Positions 44,171-51,738 are shown, counted from the stretch's first letter. The stretch is 64,000 nt of DNA from an uncultured Eubacteriales bacterium (GCA_934394585.1 CAKRQU010000006.1:1-64000); one strand, 5' to 3'. Numbers and translations: made by a program. Notes: a model not told the origin generated them from the sequence alone.

Positions 44171-44426
44171 AACAACTCTGAAAATAGACGGCATGATGTG
44201 CGGCATGTGCGAATCGCATATAAATGATAAGATACGCGCATCTTTTCACGTGAAAAAGGTTTCGTCATCTCATTCAAAGGGAGAAACGGTGATATTGTCG
44301 GCAGAGAAGCTCGATGAGGCAAAGCTGAAAGATGTCATCGCCGAAACAGGCTATGAGCTGAAGGACATATCCACAGAGGAAGCCGAAGAAAAAGGCGGAT
44401 TTTTGGGGCTTTTCAAGAAGAAATGA
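44163..44426 (+). CDS. Heavy-metal-associated (HMA) domain protein
   Basis: An 87-residue CopZ-like protein with the ferredoxin-like HMA fold. The metal site reads GMMCGMCESHI, with the usual C-x2-C pair. The C-terminal tail EEKGGFLGLFKKK is extra. Family members carry Cu(I) or other soft metals. ATG 44163 is favoured, with GAAAGGAA 9-12 bases upstream; an ATG at 44154 would add three residues. No copper ATPase is adjacent; the neighbours are iron uptake and the small membrane protein it overlaps. Confidence 0.88.
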   Translation: MFKTTLKIDGMMCGMCESHINDKIRASFHVKKVSSSHSKGETVILSAEKLDEAKLKDVIAETGYELKDISTEEAEEKGGFLGLFKKK

Positions 44427-44433
44427 GAAAAAA

Positions 44434-44510
44434 GAAGCGGGCGGCGACGAAGCGCATCCAAAAGTGTCTGACTTTTGGGGGTGCATATCATCAGCGCCGC
44501 TCGCTTCTTT
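44434..44510. terminator. Large bidirectional terminator-like hairpin
   Basis: GAAGCGGGCGGCG pairs with CGCCGCTCGCTTC across 48 bases. The interior forms a second stem (GCATCCAAAAGT with ACTTTTGGGGGTGC). Runs of A on the left and T on the right allow termination of the HMA gene and of the convergent NUDIX gene. Its vocabulary resembles the repeat flanks elsewhere. Positions 44511-44566 hold nothing clear. Confidence 0.6.
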
Positions 44511-44566
44511 TCAACTTTTCTTTAATAAAGAAAAGCGCACGCGCCATCCCGCAGGACAAATTCCCC

Positions 44567-45466
44567 TCATGAAAGAATGGCTTTCCATTCGCAGATCAGC
44601 TTTTCTTCCGACATTCCCGCGTTTGCGGGGCTGGTGGAGGGAAGCTTTTTGGCGGGGATCCCCGTTTTCGGGAAAATATATTTTTCATACAGGCGGAAAG
44701 CCGTGTTTCCGTTTGCGAAAATGCGCATCACATTGCTTTTTGAAAGTATTTCTGAAATATCATTTGGCACGGCGTTTTTTATCGAGCTGTCGGAAGAGCC
44801 GCTTATCTCGCATGAAGCTATCACATCCCACAGGGCTATGCCGTGGCGCAGGAGCAGGGCGCGTTTTTCATCCGTGCTTTCCGGTACATTTTCGCCGAGT
44901 ATGGCGGAAAGCACACGCCAGAAACGGTTTTGTTTGTGCGCATAGAAAAACTGCGCCTCGCGCGATTTTACGGAAGGAAAACTGCCCAGTATGAGTATGC
45001 GCGAATTTTCGTCCCATACGGGAGCGATATTATGCACGGCATGCTCGCTCGCGGGGCAAACGGCGCCGCTTGCCGTCAGGCAGGCGTAATTTACCATGCA
45101 GTAGATGTTTCCCATCCCCGCAAAACGGGAATTGTCGGTGAAATCGGCGTCGGCGGAAATCCATTCCAGCCTGTTTTCACTTCCCGATACGGCTTTTTCA
45201 TGCCGCAGCGTGCCGCTCCAGAATTCGAGCAGCAAATCTTCTTTGCAGTATGTGAAATCCATGAGATGAGAAATTTCTATATCGTCGCGGCTTATTGAGG
45301 TTTCTTCAAAAAGCTCGCGATATGCCGCCGCTTCGCTTTCTTCGCCCGCCTCTATTTTGCCGCCGACGAAATTCAGCTTGCCTTTGTGCGGCGCTTTTTT
45401 TCGCAGACATACGAGAATTTTGCTCCTGTCGGGAGAAAAAACGAGTATCAGATTATATTTTTTCAT
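44567..45466 (-). CDS. NUDIX hydrolase fused to hypoxanthine-DNA glycosylase
   Basis: A 299-residue two-domain protein. Residues 1-130 form a NUDIX domain with the box GGKIEAGEE...RELFEETSI (Gly at the last conserved site replaced by Ser). Residues about 145-299 match the DNA-deoxyinosine glycosylase branch of the uracil-DNA-glycosylase superfamily (ILILGSFPSVKSREAQFFYA, QNRFWRVLSAILG, and LPSTSPANA near the end). The pairing joins nucleotide-pool cleaning to removal of deaminated adenine from DNA. Substrates of both domains are inferred. The start follows no strong site. AraC gene lies 7 bases upstream on the same strand. Confidence 0.88.
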   Translation of the reverse strand: MKKYNLILVFSPDRSKILVCLRKKAPHKGKLNFVGGKIEAGEESEAAAYRELFEETSISRDDIEISHLMDFTYCKEDLLLEFWSGTLRHEKAVSGSENRLEWISADADFTDNSRFAGMGNIYCMVNYACLTASGAVCPASEHAVHNIAPVWDENSRILILGSFPSVKSREAQFFYAHKQNRFWRVLSAILGENVPESTDEKRALLLRHGIALWDVIASCEISGSSDSSIKNAVPNDISEILSKSNVMRIFANGNTAFRLYEKYIFPKTGIPAKKLPSTSPANAGMSEEKLICEWKAILS

Positions 45467-45473
45467 TTTGCGC

Positions 45474-46256
45474 TCACTTTCCGTGCCTGCGGTATTCGCT
45501 CGTGGTGATGCCCGCTATTTTACGGAACTGACGGCAGAAATATGCGCAGTCGTAAAAGCCGAGCAGACTTGAAATATGTTCTATGGTATAGTCGGAGGTG
45601 TCGAGCAGAAGCTTTGCTTTGCTTATTTTGGCTTTCAGCAGATATTCGGAAAACGGCACGCCCAGAGTGGCTGTGAAAAGCCTGCCGAAATAATCGGCGC
45701 TGTAGCCGTATACTTTGGCTATTTCCGAGAGGGAACCGATATTTTCCGGCGAAAAATCGATCTGCTCCGCGAGGCGGCGTATCACGGTTTCATGCGGCGC
45801 TTCTATCATGGAAAAAAGCGCCTTTTGCGTGCCGCCGAAAAATTCCGTCAGGGCGCAGTGCAGAAATTCCGCCGCGCTTTCGTTTTCGCCTCTGTTGAAA
45901 TAAAAAATGACGCGGCGGAGCAGTTTTGAATAAAATTCCGTATCAGGTATGATTTTACATAAGGTTTTTTTCGGGAAAGCGGACATATTCCGCGGGGAAA
46001 AATGCACATTCAGCGTGAGCAATCTGTCGTTTACATCGTGCGAAGCATTGTAGCACGTATTCGGGCAGAGCAAAAGACTTTTGCCGGCACAAACCGCTAC
46101 GCTTTCGCCGCCGCAGATTATTTTGCCATTGCCGCGGAGCACCGTCCACAGATCATAGTCGGGAAAACCCGCCGTATTCCAGCTCCAGTCCGCGGGACAA
46201 TCCGATATTCCGCAGGAATTTATTTTTATATCCAGTTCATGAAGTGCTTCTTCCAT
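45474..46256 (-). CDS. AraC-family transcriptional regulator
   Basis: A 260-residue regulator: N-terminal cupin-like sensing domain (about 1-130, FPDYDLWTVLRGNGKI) and C-terminal AraC DNA-binding domain with two helix-turn-helices (IAKVYGYSADYFGRLFTATL, and the ISSLLGFYDCAYFCRQFRKI region). GGAGG lies five bases before ATG 46256, which is preferred to the adjacent ATG 46259 and a TTG further up. The regulon is unknown; it shares a transcript with the NUDIX-glycosylase gene. Confidence 0.9.
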   Translation of the reverse strand: MEEALHELDIKINSCGISDCPADWSWNTAGFPDYDLWTVLRGNGKIICGGESVAVCAGKSLLLCPNTCYNASHDVNDRLLTLNVHFSPRNMSAFPKKTLCKIIPDTEFYSKLLRRVIFYFNRGENESAAEFLHCALTEFFGGTQKALFSMIEAPHETVIRRLAEQIDFSPENIGSLSEIAKVYGYSADYFGRLFTATLGVPFSEYLLKAKISKAKLLLDTSDYTIEHISSLLGFYDCAYFCRQFRKIAGITTSEYRRHGK

Positions 46257-46288
46257 CATTGCCTCCGAAAAAAGTTTCTCATGTCGTA

Positions 46289-46317
46289 ATAATACAATGT
46301 TTTTTTGCACAAGTCAA
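46289..46317 (-). promoter_or_regulatory. Promoter of the AraC-NUDIX operon
   Basis: Minus strand TTGACT (46317-46312), 17 nt, TATTAT (46294-46289). It abuts a plus-strand promoter (46318-46346), so the two -35 boxes are back to back. Confidence 0.78.
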
Positions 46318-46346
46318 TAGACAAAAGCGTTTTTTTATGATAAAAT
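46318..46346 (+). promoter_or_regulatory. Promoter of the 46.4-kb hypothetical gene
   Basis: TAGACA (46318-46323), 17 nt, TAAAAT (46341-46346), divergent from the AraC promoter. Confidence 0.6.
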
Positions 46347-46425
46347 AAATATCACGGAGATTTTTTTGAAAAATTGCAAATCTGCCGTCGCATCGCGCGA
46401 CTATATATAAAAACGGGAGGCAGAT

Positions 46426-46983
46426 ATGAAAGTTTTTTGGTTTGTTGCCGCGGCTGTCGCACTCGGCGTGATGATTTTTTACGGGAGAATTTTATTTAAG
46501 CGGGTTTTGTTTTCGGCTCGGCTGAAAAAAGCCTGCCGTGCAGGGAAATACGGCTTTTTACCGACCCATGCATTCTGGCTTCTCGGGTGGACGCGGGGCA
46601 AAAAATGCGATTTTTACATCGAAAAGCCCGAGTGCATCTATGCCGTGAAACTCATCGGTGCATTGTCGCGTACAGCGCTTTTCAATTACATCGACGAGGG
46701 GCATTATGCCGTGCGCGATCTTACTTTTCATACGCGCCACGTTTCCGTGGGCATACCGTATAAGGCAAAAAGCAAAAGCAAATACGATTTTATCGGCGCA
46801 TTGCCGGAGGCATGGCAGGGAAAAAAGATTATTTCCGCGATAGTGATGGTGCCTGTTTCGTGCTTTGTAACATGCTCGCGCGACGGCGAAATGAAGCCGA
46901 TTTCGGACGGGGACAGGATAGCCGAGGGGATTTTTTACACAGGCTCGGGCTTTATAAAAGATATTCTTTTAAAAAACGGGTGA
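46426..46983 (+). CDS. Hypothetical membrane-anchored protein
   Basis: A 185-residue protein with one N-terminal membrane segment (about 4-21) and a basic, aromatic domain after it (AFWLLGWTRGKKCDFYIEKP, then YAVKLIGALSRTALFNYIDE). I do not recognise the family. CGGGAGG precedes the ATG. A short ORF with a TTG start and a GGAG site (46366-46410, 14 codons) lies in the leader and might be a leader peptide. Positions 46984-47115 downstream contain a CCGCGGC hairpin near 47033-47050 and nothing else clear. Confidence 0.7.
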   Translation: MKVFWFVAAAVALGVMIFYGRILFKRVLFSARLKKACRAGKYGFLPTHAFWLLGWTRGKKCDFYIEKPECIYAVKLIGALSRTALFNYIDEGHYAVRDLTFHTRHVSVGIPYKAKSKSKYDFIGALPEAWQGKKIISAIVMVPVSCFVTCSRDGEMKPISDGDRIAEGIFYTGSGFIKDILLKNG

Positions 46984-47115
46984 AAAATTTTTCCTCGGCA
47001 AATTGTCGCACTAATATAAAGAAAGAAGCCCGCGGCGGGAGCCGCGGGATTTTGCACATTATTTTTCCGATTTGCGAAAAAACGCAAAACTGCGGGGAAA
47101 ATATACAAAAACATA

Positions 47116-47144
47116 TTGACAAAAATATAAATGCAGTGTATAAT
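47116..47144 (+). promoter_or_regulatory. Consensus promoter of the GACA-repeat mini-gene
   Basis: TTGACA (47116-47121), exactly 17 nt, TATAAT (47139-47144). A second possible promoter, TTGACA (47177-47182) with 18 nt to TACAAT (47201-47206), overlaps the ribosome-binding site and ends just before the GACA repeat, so transcripts could start inside the repeat. Confidence 0.85.
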
Positions 47145-47197
47145 TTAAACGCAAAGAGAAATTTTTGTAAAAATACTTGACAAAGGAGGAATAGGTC

Positions 47198-47323
<126 letters not shown>

Positions 47324-47324
47324 T

Positions 47325-47378
47325 AAGCAGGCAGAGCTGCACGAAAAAATTCGTGCAGCTCTGCCTGCTTAATTTTTT
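47325..47378 (+). terminator. Very strong intrinsic terminator
   Basis: A perfect 21-bp stem (47325-47345 with 47350-47370, AAGCAGGCAGAG at its base) with an AAAA loop, followed by AATTTTTT. It starts two bases after the mini-gene stop and separates it from the pilin gene. Confidence 0.95.
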
Positions 47379-47398
47379 GCGGATTTTTACCCAATTTT

Positions 47399-47565
47399 GG
47401 CGCCATTGCGTAAGGAAATAAAGCAATGTGCGAAGCACGTTGCTTGGCTTCGCCGAGAAAGGGTCTGAGCTGGCATGGCGTAGCCATGACTGAGGGATTG
47501 CCCGACGGGCGGCACGTCCGCCGCATCACAATACGGTATTTCCCCTGCAACGGGGAAAATATAAA
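47399..47565 (+). other. Hairpin-rich leader element before the pilin gene
   Basis: A GC-rich island (against AT-rich flanks) with a chain of short hairpins: GCAATGTGC...GCACGTTGC, GGCTTCGCC, CATGGCGTAGCCATG, GCCCGACGGGC, GGCACGTCCGCC and TTTCCCC-TGCAA-CGGGGAAA. It ends 20 bases before the pilin ribosome-binding site. I recall similar text in other gut clostridial genomes as a dispersed repeat, but cannot verify that. It could be a structured RNA leader or the end of a mobile repeat. No promoter was found between it and the pilin gene. Confidence 0.5.
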
Positions 47566-47597
47566 AAAATTTTATTTAAATAAGGAGAAAGACTCTT

Positions 47598-49109
47598 ATG
47601 AAAAAAAACAATCAAAAGCGCGGTTTCACGGTTGTTGAGCTTGTCATCGTCATCGCAGTCATCGCAATCCTTGCGGCTGTGCTGATCCCGACTTATGCAA
47701 ACCTCGTGAAAAAAGCAAAAACATCGAATGATGAAGCACTTGTAAACAATCTCAATAAGATTCTTGCCGTAGAGGCAATAACAGACAGAGATACGCTTAC
47801 ATACGCCAAAGCTTGCGAGTATGCCGAGAAAAACGGTATCTCCCCCGATAAGATCACGCCCGCTATAATGTGGGATAACACAAATAAGAAATTTGCGCTC
47901 GCAAAAGACGGACAGACCGACGGTATGTCCCAGATATACAATTCCAGCAATAAATTTACAGCTGAAAACGGCGTACTTGATCTCACAGGCAAGGGCGGCG
48001 TAATCCTCGGAAGCGACGCTGTTTCCGGCGAAGCGACAAAAGTAATCATAGATGGCAACTTTGATGCCGGCAACTATACTTTTGCTGAAGTTGAATTTGC
48101 AACAAATGATAGCAAAACCGTAGATATTTCCACCAACGGCGGCAAGCTTACCGTAAATGCACCCAATGCTACGGTAAATCACCGCGGCTCTGCTGACGGC
48201 GTAGTTATTACTGCTGTGGCAAGCGCTTCTTACCATGAGTATGGCAATGTAAACGGTACAGTGGAAATTACAAAAGGACATATTGTAATAGAAAAGAGCG
48301 CAACAACAGGCACAATAACAGTTTCCGATGCTGCTGTTGCAAACGAAGTTAAAATCACAAATAACGCAAACAGCAAACTCGTGGTTATCGACGCCGAAAA
48401 TAAAATAAGCGCAGATTCGAAAATCGGCGACAGCGTGAAATTAAAAGATAAAGATGCAGTTGCCATTATTGGCGACAAATCTTACAAGACATTAAAAGAA
48501 GCTCTCGCAGCGGCAAAAGACGGCGATACAGTAAAAATGGTCGCAGATTATGTAATGACTGCCGACAATACTTCTGATACTGTAGAAGATCGTCTTATAA
48601 TCAATAAAAAAATCACTTTTGATTTCGGAAATTATCGTATAATCGGCTTTACTGAAATGGACAGATATAATAACAATTTCGTTGCTTTGATAGTAGATGC
48701 CGATACGACATTTATTGCAGGCGAAAACGGCGGTATATTTGCCGATCTGGTTAGCGACGGCGGTCCGTATGCTGTGAATATAAGAAAAGGCGCAACACTT
48801 ACAGTAAAATCCGGCACATATTTCGGAAGCGGTACGTCGATACAGGTTCAAAAAGGTCATCTCGAAATACTCGGCGGCAAATTTATGGCTCATCCGTATA
48901 GCAATCCTGTTTACGGATACTACTTCATGATAAATGCTATAGATGCAGCTTATAAAGACGGCACGGCGACAATAGCAATAAAAGGCGGCTCTTTCTATAA
49001 ATTCGATCCTGCCGACAGCAAATCGGAAAATCCGCGCGGTGAATTTGTAGCCGACGGATATTTAACGAACTGCGAAAATGAGTGGTACACAGTAGTTCCG
49101 CAGAGATAA
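47598..49109 (+). CDS. Pilin-like protein with large C-terminal repeat domain
   Basis: A 503-residue protein with a textbook type IV prepilin N-terminus: basic leader, cleavage motif KRGF/TVVE and a hydrophobic helix (VIVIAVIAILAAVLIPTYA, about 16-34) with Glu at +5. Mature pilins are usually 120-200 residues. Here about 450 residues follow, rich in short beta-strand repeats, Asp, Asn and Gly (GDTVKMVADYVMTADNTSDT, KGATLTVKSGTYFGSG, KGHLEILGGKF, ATIAIKGGSFYK), suggesting a beta-solenoid, adhesin-like domain. No pilus assembly gene (ATPase, platform, peptidase) is nearby, so it is an orphan. AAGGAG precedes the ATG. Confidence 0.85.
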   Translation: MKKNNQKRGFTVVELVIVIAVIAILAAVLIPTYANLVKKAKTSNDEALVNNLNKILAVEAITDRDTLTYAKACEYAEKNGISPDKITPAIMWDNTNKKFALAKDGQTDGMSQIYNSSNKFTAENGVLDLTGKGGVILGSDAVSGEATKVIIDGNFDAGNYTFAEVEFATNDSKTVDISTNGGKLTVNAPNATVNHRGSADGVVITAVASASYHEYGNVNGTVEITKGHIVIEKSATTGTITVSDAAVANEVKITNNANSKLVVIDAENKISADSKIGDSVKLKDKDAVAIIGDKSYKTLKEALAAAKDGDTVKMVADYVMTADNTSDTVEDRLIINKKITFDFGNYRIIGFTEMDRYNNNFVALIVDADTTFIAGENGGIFADLVSDGGPYAVNIRKGATLTVKSGTYFGSGTSIQVQKGHLEILGGKFMAHPYSNPVYGYYFMINAIDAAYKDGTATIAIKGGSFYKFDPADSKSENPRGEFVADGYLTNCENEWYTVVPQR

Positions 49110-49132
49110 TCGAAAATATTACAAAACCACAT

Positions 49133-49162
49133 AAAAAAGACTGCCCGCGGGCAGTCTTTTTT
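49133..49162. terminator. Bidirectional terminator
   Basis: AAAAAAGACTGCCC-GC-GGGCAGTCTTTTTT, a symmetric stem with A and T tracts, serves both the pilin gene and the convergent DivIVA-like gene. Confidence 0.9.
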
Positions 49163-49168
49163 TATTCA

Positions 49169-49519
49169 TTATTTCTTTCCGAAAACGGATTTTTTGAGCT
49201 TGTTTTTCAGCGAGGCTTTCTTTGCCGCCTTTTCTTTCTCGTATTTTGCTATGCGCGCGCAAAGCCCCGATACAGAGCGTTTCAGCTCGCGTTCGCGTTC
49301 CAGCGCCGCGTATAGCTCGGTGGCGAGCTCTTCGGCTTTCTCTTCGGAAATTTTTGCCGCTTCCTTTTCGTTTTCCGCTTCGCGGCGCACTCTTGCCAGC
49401 TCTGTTTCATACTGCGCGCGTATTTCTTCCTGCTCTGCGGAAAGCTCGGCTATGTATTCTATCACATCCTGTTTATTATAACCTTTTACGGAATTTCTGA
49501 ATTTTACGGATCCGTTCAT
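49169..49519 (-). CDS. DivIVA-like coiled-coil protein
   Basis: A 116-residue protein. The N-terminus (VKFRNSVKGYNKQDVIEYIA) resembles the membrane-curvature-binding DivIVA/GpsB start, with the GYNKQDV element. The rest is a charged coiled coil (about 25-95) and a lysine-rich tail (KASLKNKLKKSVFGKK). It is shorter than full DivIVA. A role in division-site or polar organisation is plausible but not shown. CGGAGG precedes the ATG. Confidence 0.75.
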   Translation of the reverse strand: MNGSVKFRNSVKGYNKQDVIEYIAELSAEQEEIRAQYETELARVRREAENEKEAAKISEEKAEELATELYAALERERELKRSVSGLCARIAKYEKEKAAKKASLKNKLKKSVFGKK

Positions 49520-49547
49520 GAAAATTTTCCTCCGACGCTTTTTTATT

Positions 49548-49576
49548 ATTTTATCACAAATGTATTAAAAAGTCCA
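49548..49576 (-). promoter_or_regulatory. Promoter of the DivIVA-like gene
   Basis: Minus strand TGGACT (49576-49571), 17 nt, TAAAAT (49553-49548). The text ATGGACTTTTT...TTTGTGATAAAAT is nearly the same as the promoter at 50932-50960. Confidence 0.6.
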
Positions 49577-49593
49577 TAGCGGAAAATAAAAAA

Positions 49594-49626
49594 ATACCGA
49601 TGAAAAAATTCATCGGTATTTTTTTA
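49594..49626. terminator. Terminator downstream of fucO
   Basis: An 11-bp stem, ATACCGATGAA / TTCATCGGTAT, with an AAAA loop, flanked by A and T runs. It works on the minus strand for fucO and also insulates the DivIVA-like promoter. Confidence 0.9.
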
Positions 49627-49638
49627 TTTTGTATCTGC

Positions 49639-50787
49639 TTATTTCAGGAGCGAACGATAAAGCTCTGCTATATCGGCTACGCTGGTTTCCTTCGGGTTGC
49701 CGGGACGGCATGCATCATCATAAGCGGACTGAGCAAGGAAGGGGATATCCTCTTCTTTTACTATACCTACGAGATTTGCGGGGATGCCGACATCTTTGGA
49801 AAGCTGCTTTACAGCGTCTACGGCTGCTTTTCTGTATTCAGCCTGCGTCATTTTCTCTGTGCCTTCCACGCCCATTGCTTTTGCGATATCGCGGTATTTT
49901 TCACCCGTGCATTCTGCATTGTATTCCATAACAGTGGGGAGAATGATAGCATTTGCCACGCCGTGAGGGGTATCATAGAGAGCGCCGAGCGGGTGAGCCA
50001 TGGAATGAACTATACCCAGACCGACATTGGAAAATCCCATGCCGGCTACATACTGACCGAGAGCCATGCCTTCGCGTCCTTCGGGTGTATTTGCAACTGC
50101 GCCACGCAGCGAACGGGAGATTATTTCGATGGCTTTGAGATGGAACATATCGGAAAGCTCCCATGCGGCACCTGTGATATAACCTTCGATAGCGTGAGTG
50201 AGTGCATCCATACCTGTAGCGGCTGTAAGTCCCTTGGGCATAGAGGACATCATATCGGGATCGATAACGGCAACTACGGGGATATCATGCGGGTCTACGC
50301 AAACGAATTTTCTGTTCTTTTCCACGTCGGTGATAACGTAGTTTATTGTAACTTCGGCTGCTGTACCTGCGGTAGTGGGAACTGCGATTATCGGAACGGA
50401 TTTATTTTTTGTGGCTACTGCGCCCTCGAGGCTTCTTACATCCTCGTGCTCGGGATTGGCGATGATTATACCGATAGCTTTTGCGGTATCCATGGAAGAA
50501 CCGCCGCCGATGGCGATGAGATAATCTGCGCCGGATTTTTTGAAAGCGGCAACGCCGTGCTGAACATTTTCGATAGTGGGGTTGGGTTTGATTTCGGAAT
50601 AGATTTCAAAATCAAGACCTTCACGCGCGAGCATGTCGGTAACTTTCTGAGTTACACCGAATTTGATAAGGTCGGGATCGGAGCAAACAAAAGCTTTTTT
50701 GAAGCCGCGGCCGCGTGCTTCGGTAACGATGCTTGCGATGGCGCCCTTGCCATGATAAGAAGTTTCATTGAGTACAAAACGATTCAT
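49639..50787 (-). CDS. fucO: Lactaldehyde reductase (iron-dependent alcohol dehydrogenase)
   Basis: A 382-residue group III alcohol dehydrogenase, essentially the same length as E. coli FucO and very similar along its whole length (SGADYLIAIGGGSSMDTAKA, PTTAGTAAEVTINYVITD, FVCVDPHDIP, GQYVAGMGFSNVGLG). Metal-ligand positions are intact in ATGMDALTHAIEGY and HSMAHPLG...TPHGVANA. FucO reduces lactaldehyde from fucose or rhamnose breakdown to 1,2-propanediol with NADH. No fucose or rhamnose genes are adjacent. AGGAGG precedes the ATG. Confidence 0.92.
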   Translation of the reverse strand: MNRFVLNETSYHGKGAIASIVTEARGRGFKKAFVCSDPDLIKFGVTQKVTDMLAREGLDFEIYSEIKPNPTIENVQHGVAAFKKSGADYLIAIGGGSSMDTAKAIGIIIANPEHEDVRSLEGAVATKNKSVPIIAVPTTAGTAAEVTINYVITDVEKNRKFVCVDPHDIPVVAVIDPDMMSSMPKGLTAATGMDALTHAIEGYITGAAWELSDMFHLKAIEIISRSLRGAVANTPEGREGMALGQYVAGMGFSNVGLGIVHSMAHPLGALYDTPHGVANAIILPTVMEYNAECTGEKYRDIAKAMGVEGTEKMTQAEYRKAAVDAVKQLSKDVGIPANLVGIVKEEDIPFLAQSAYDDACRPGNPKETSVADIAELYRSLLK

Positions 50788-50834
50788 TGTTATACCTCCT
50801 AATTAAGCCGTACAAGCGGCTTATTTCATTTTTA

Positions 50835-50863
50835 ATTGTAATACTTTTCCACGCCAATGTCAA
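50835..50863 (-). promoter_or_regulatory. Promoter of fucO
   Basis: Minus strand TTGACA (50863-50858), 17 nt, TACAAT (50840-50835). Confidence 0.82.
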
Positions 50864-50931
50864 TATATATTTTTCCGTTTTTCGTTAAGATAATGTAAAT
50901 AAATCGACTTATTTTTATTAAACTCGCGGTA

Positions 50932-50960
50932 TGGACTTTTTCTTTTGTTTGTGGTAAAAT
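50932..50960 (+). promoter_or_regulatory. Promoter of the 51-kb membrane protein
   Basis: TGGACT (50932-50937), 17 nt, TAAAAT (50955-50960); the -35 is weak. Confidence 0.45.
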
Positions 50961-50991
50961 GATTATAAAAAAACCGGAGGAATTTTTTGAT

Positions 50992-51531
50992 ATGCGTTGC
51001 CGTTATTTTATAGACAGAAAAAATCCGTTTGCCGTGATTTCCGTTTTGCTGATGCTGCTTTCGGCTGTGATAAGGATAATTTATTATACCGCGGGTGAAA
51101 TGACGCGTGCGGTTTTATGGATATATCTGATAAATACAGTGGCGGCATCGGTTATATTTTTTGTTGCTGTTATGTTTTTCGGGAAAACTGTGCCGCAGCT
51201 GACTTTTTTGCCGGTGGCGATGGGCGTTTTCTTTTTCGCGTACAAAGCGCTCGGATTTCCGAGCGTGGTACATACGGTGCTGTGCCTTTTGCTTTACTCG
51301 GGCGTAGCAGTGCTGTATGCGCTCACCGTTTTCGGAGTAATACGGACAAAAGTTCTGCTGTGCCTGATTTTCGGGCTGCCTTTTCTGTATCATCTTTTTG
51401 TGGAGGATACGCAGAAATATTTCTTTGCTTCTCCTGCGGTGCCTGTTTTCGAATGGCTGCCGGAAATATCCGTGCTGATGATAATAGCGTCGCTTTTCTT
51501 CATATCGCTGTCATTTGAAAAGAGGGCATAG
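50992..51531 (+). CDS. Hypothetical polytopic membrane protein
   Basis: A 179-residue protein with about six hydrophobic segments and few charged residues (VISVLLMLLSAVIRIIYYTA, then TVLCLLLYSGVAVLYALTVF). No family recognised. ATG 50992 is chosen because CCGGAGG lies 11 bases upstream; an ATG at 50959 falls in the promoter's -10 box. It stands alone between fucO and a repeat island. Confidence 0.68.
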   Translation: MRCRYFIDRKNPFAVISVLLMLLSAVIRIIYYTAGEMTRAVLWIYLINTVAASVIFFVAVMFFGKTVPQLTFLPVAMGVFFFAYKALGFPSVVHTVLCLLLYSGVAVLYALTVFGVIRTKVLLCLIFGLPFLYHLFVEDTQKYFFASPAVPVFEWLPEISVLMIIASLFFISLSFEKRA

Positions 51532-51738
51532 GGAGGGGAGTTTCTCTTCCGGAAGAGAATAGGAGAAGCGGGCGGCGCAGTCGCCCGTGGAAGTTACTTT
51601 TTCTACCGAGAAACGGGGTGTACTTTTGGTCACACAAAAGTACACCCACGTTCTCCTGCGAGGAGAAAAGTAACTTTCCCGCGCTTTTACTAAAAGCGCG
51701 ACCGCGTCCCTGTCGGGACAAAAGAAACACCGATACGC
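51532..51738. repeat. Repeat island with inverted AAAAGTAC modules
   Basis: GGGTGTACTTTTG / CAAAAGTACACCC form a perfect 13-bp stem (about 51617-51648). It is nested inside a looser pair, GAAGTTACTTTTTCT / AGGAGAAAAGTAACTTTC, and followed by GCGCTTTTA / TAAAAGCGC. The same words flank repeat copies B and C. There is no 430-bp core here. No gene is supported in this stretch. Confidence 0.7.

Noticed and set aside
49600..50802. 400-codon plus-strand open frame opposite fucO
   Set aside because: Antisense of a highly conserved fucO; the frame starts inside the terminator hairpin.
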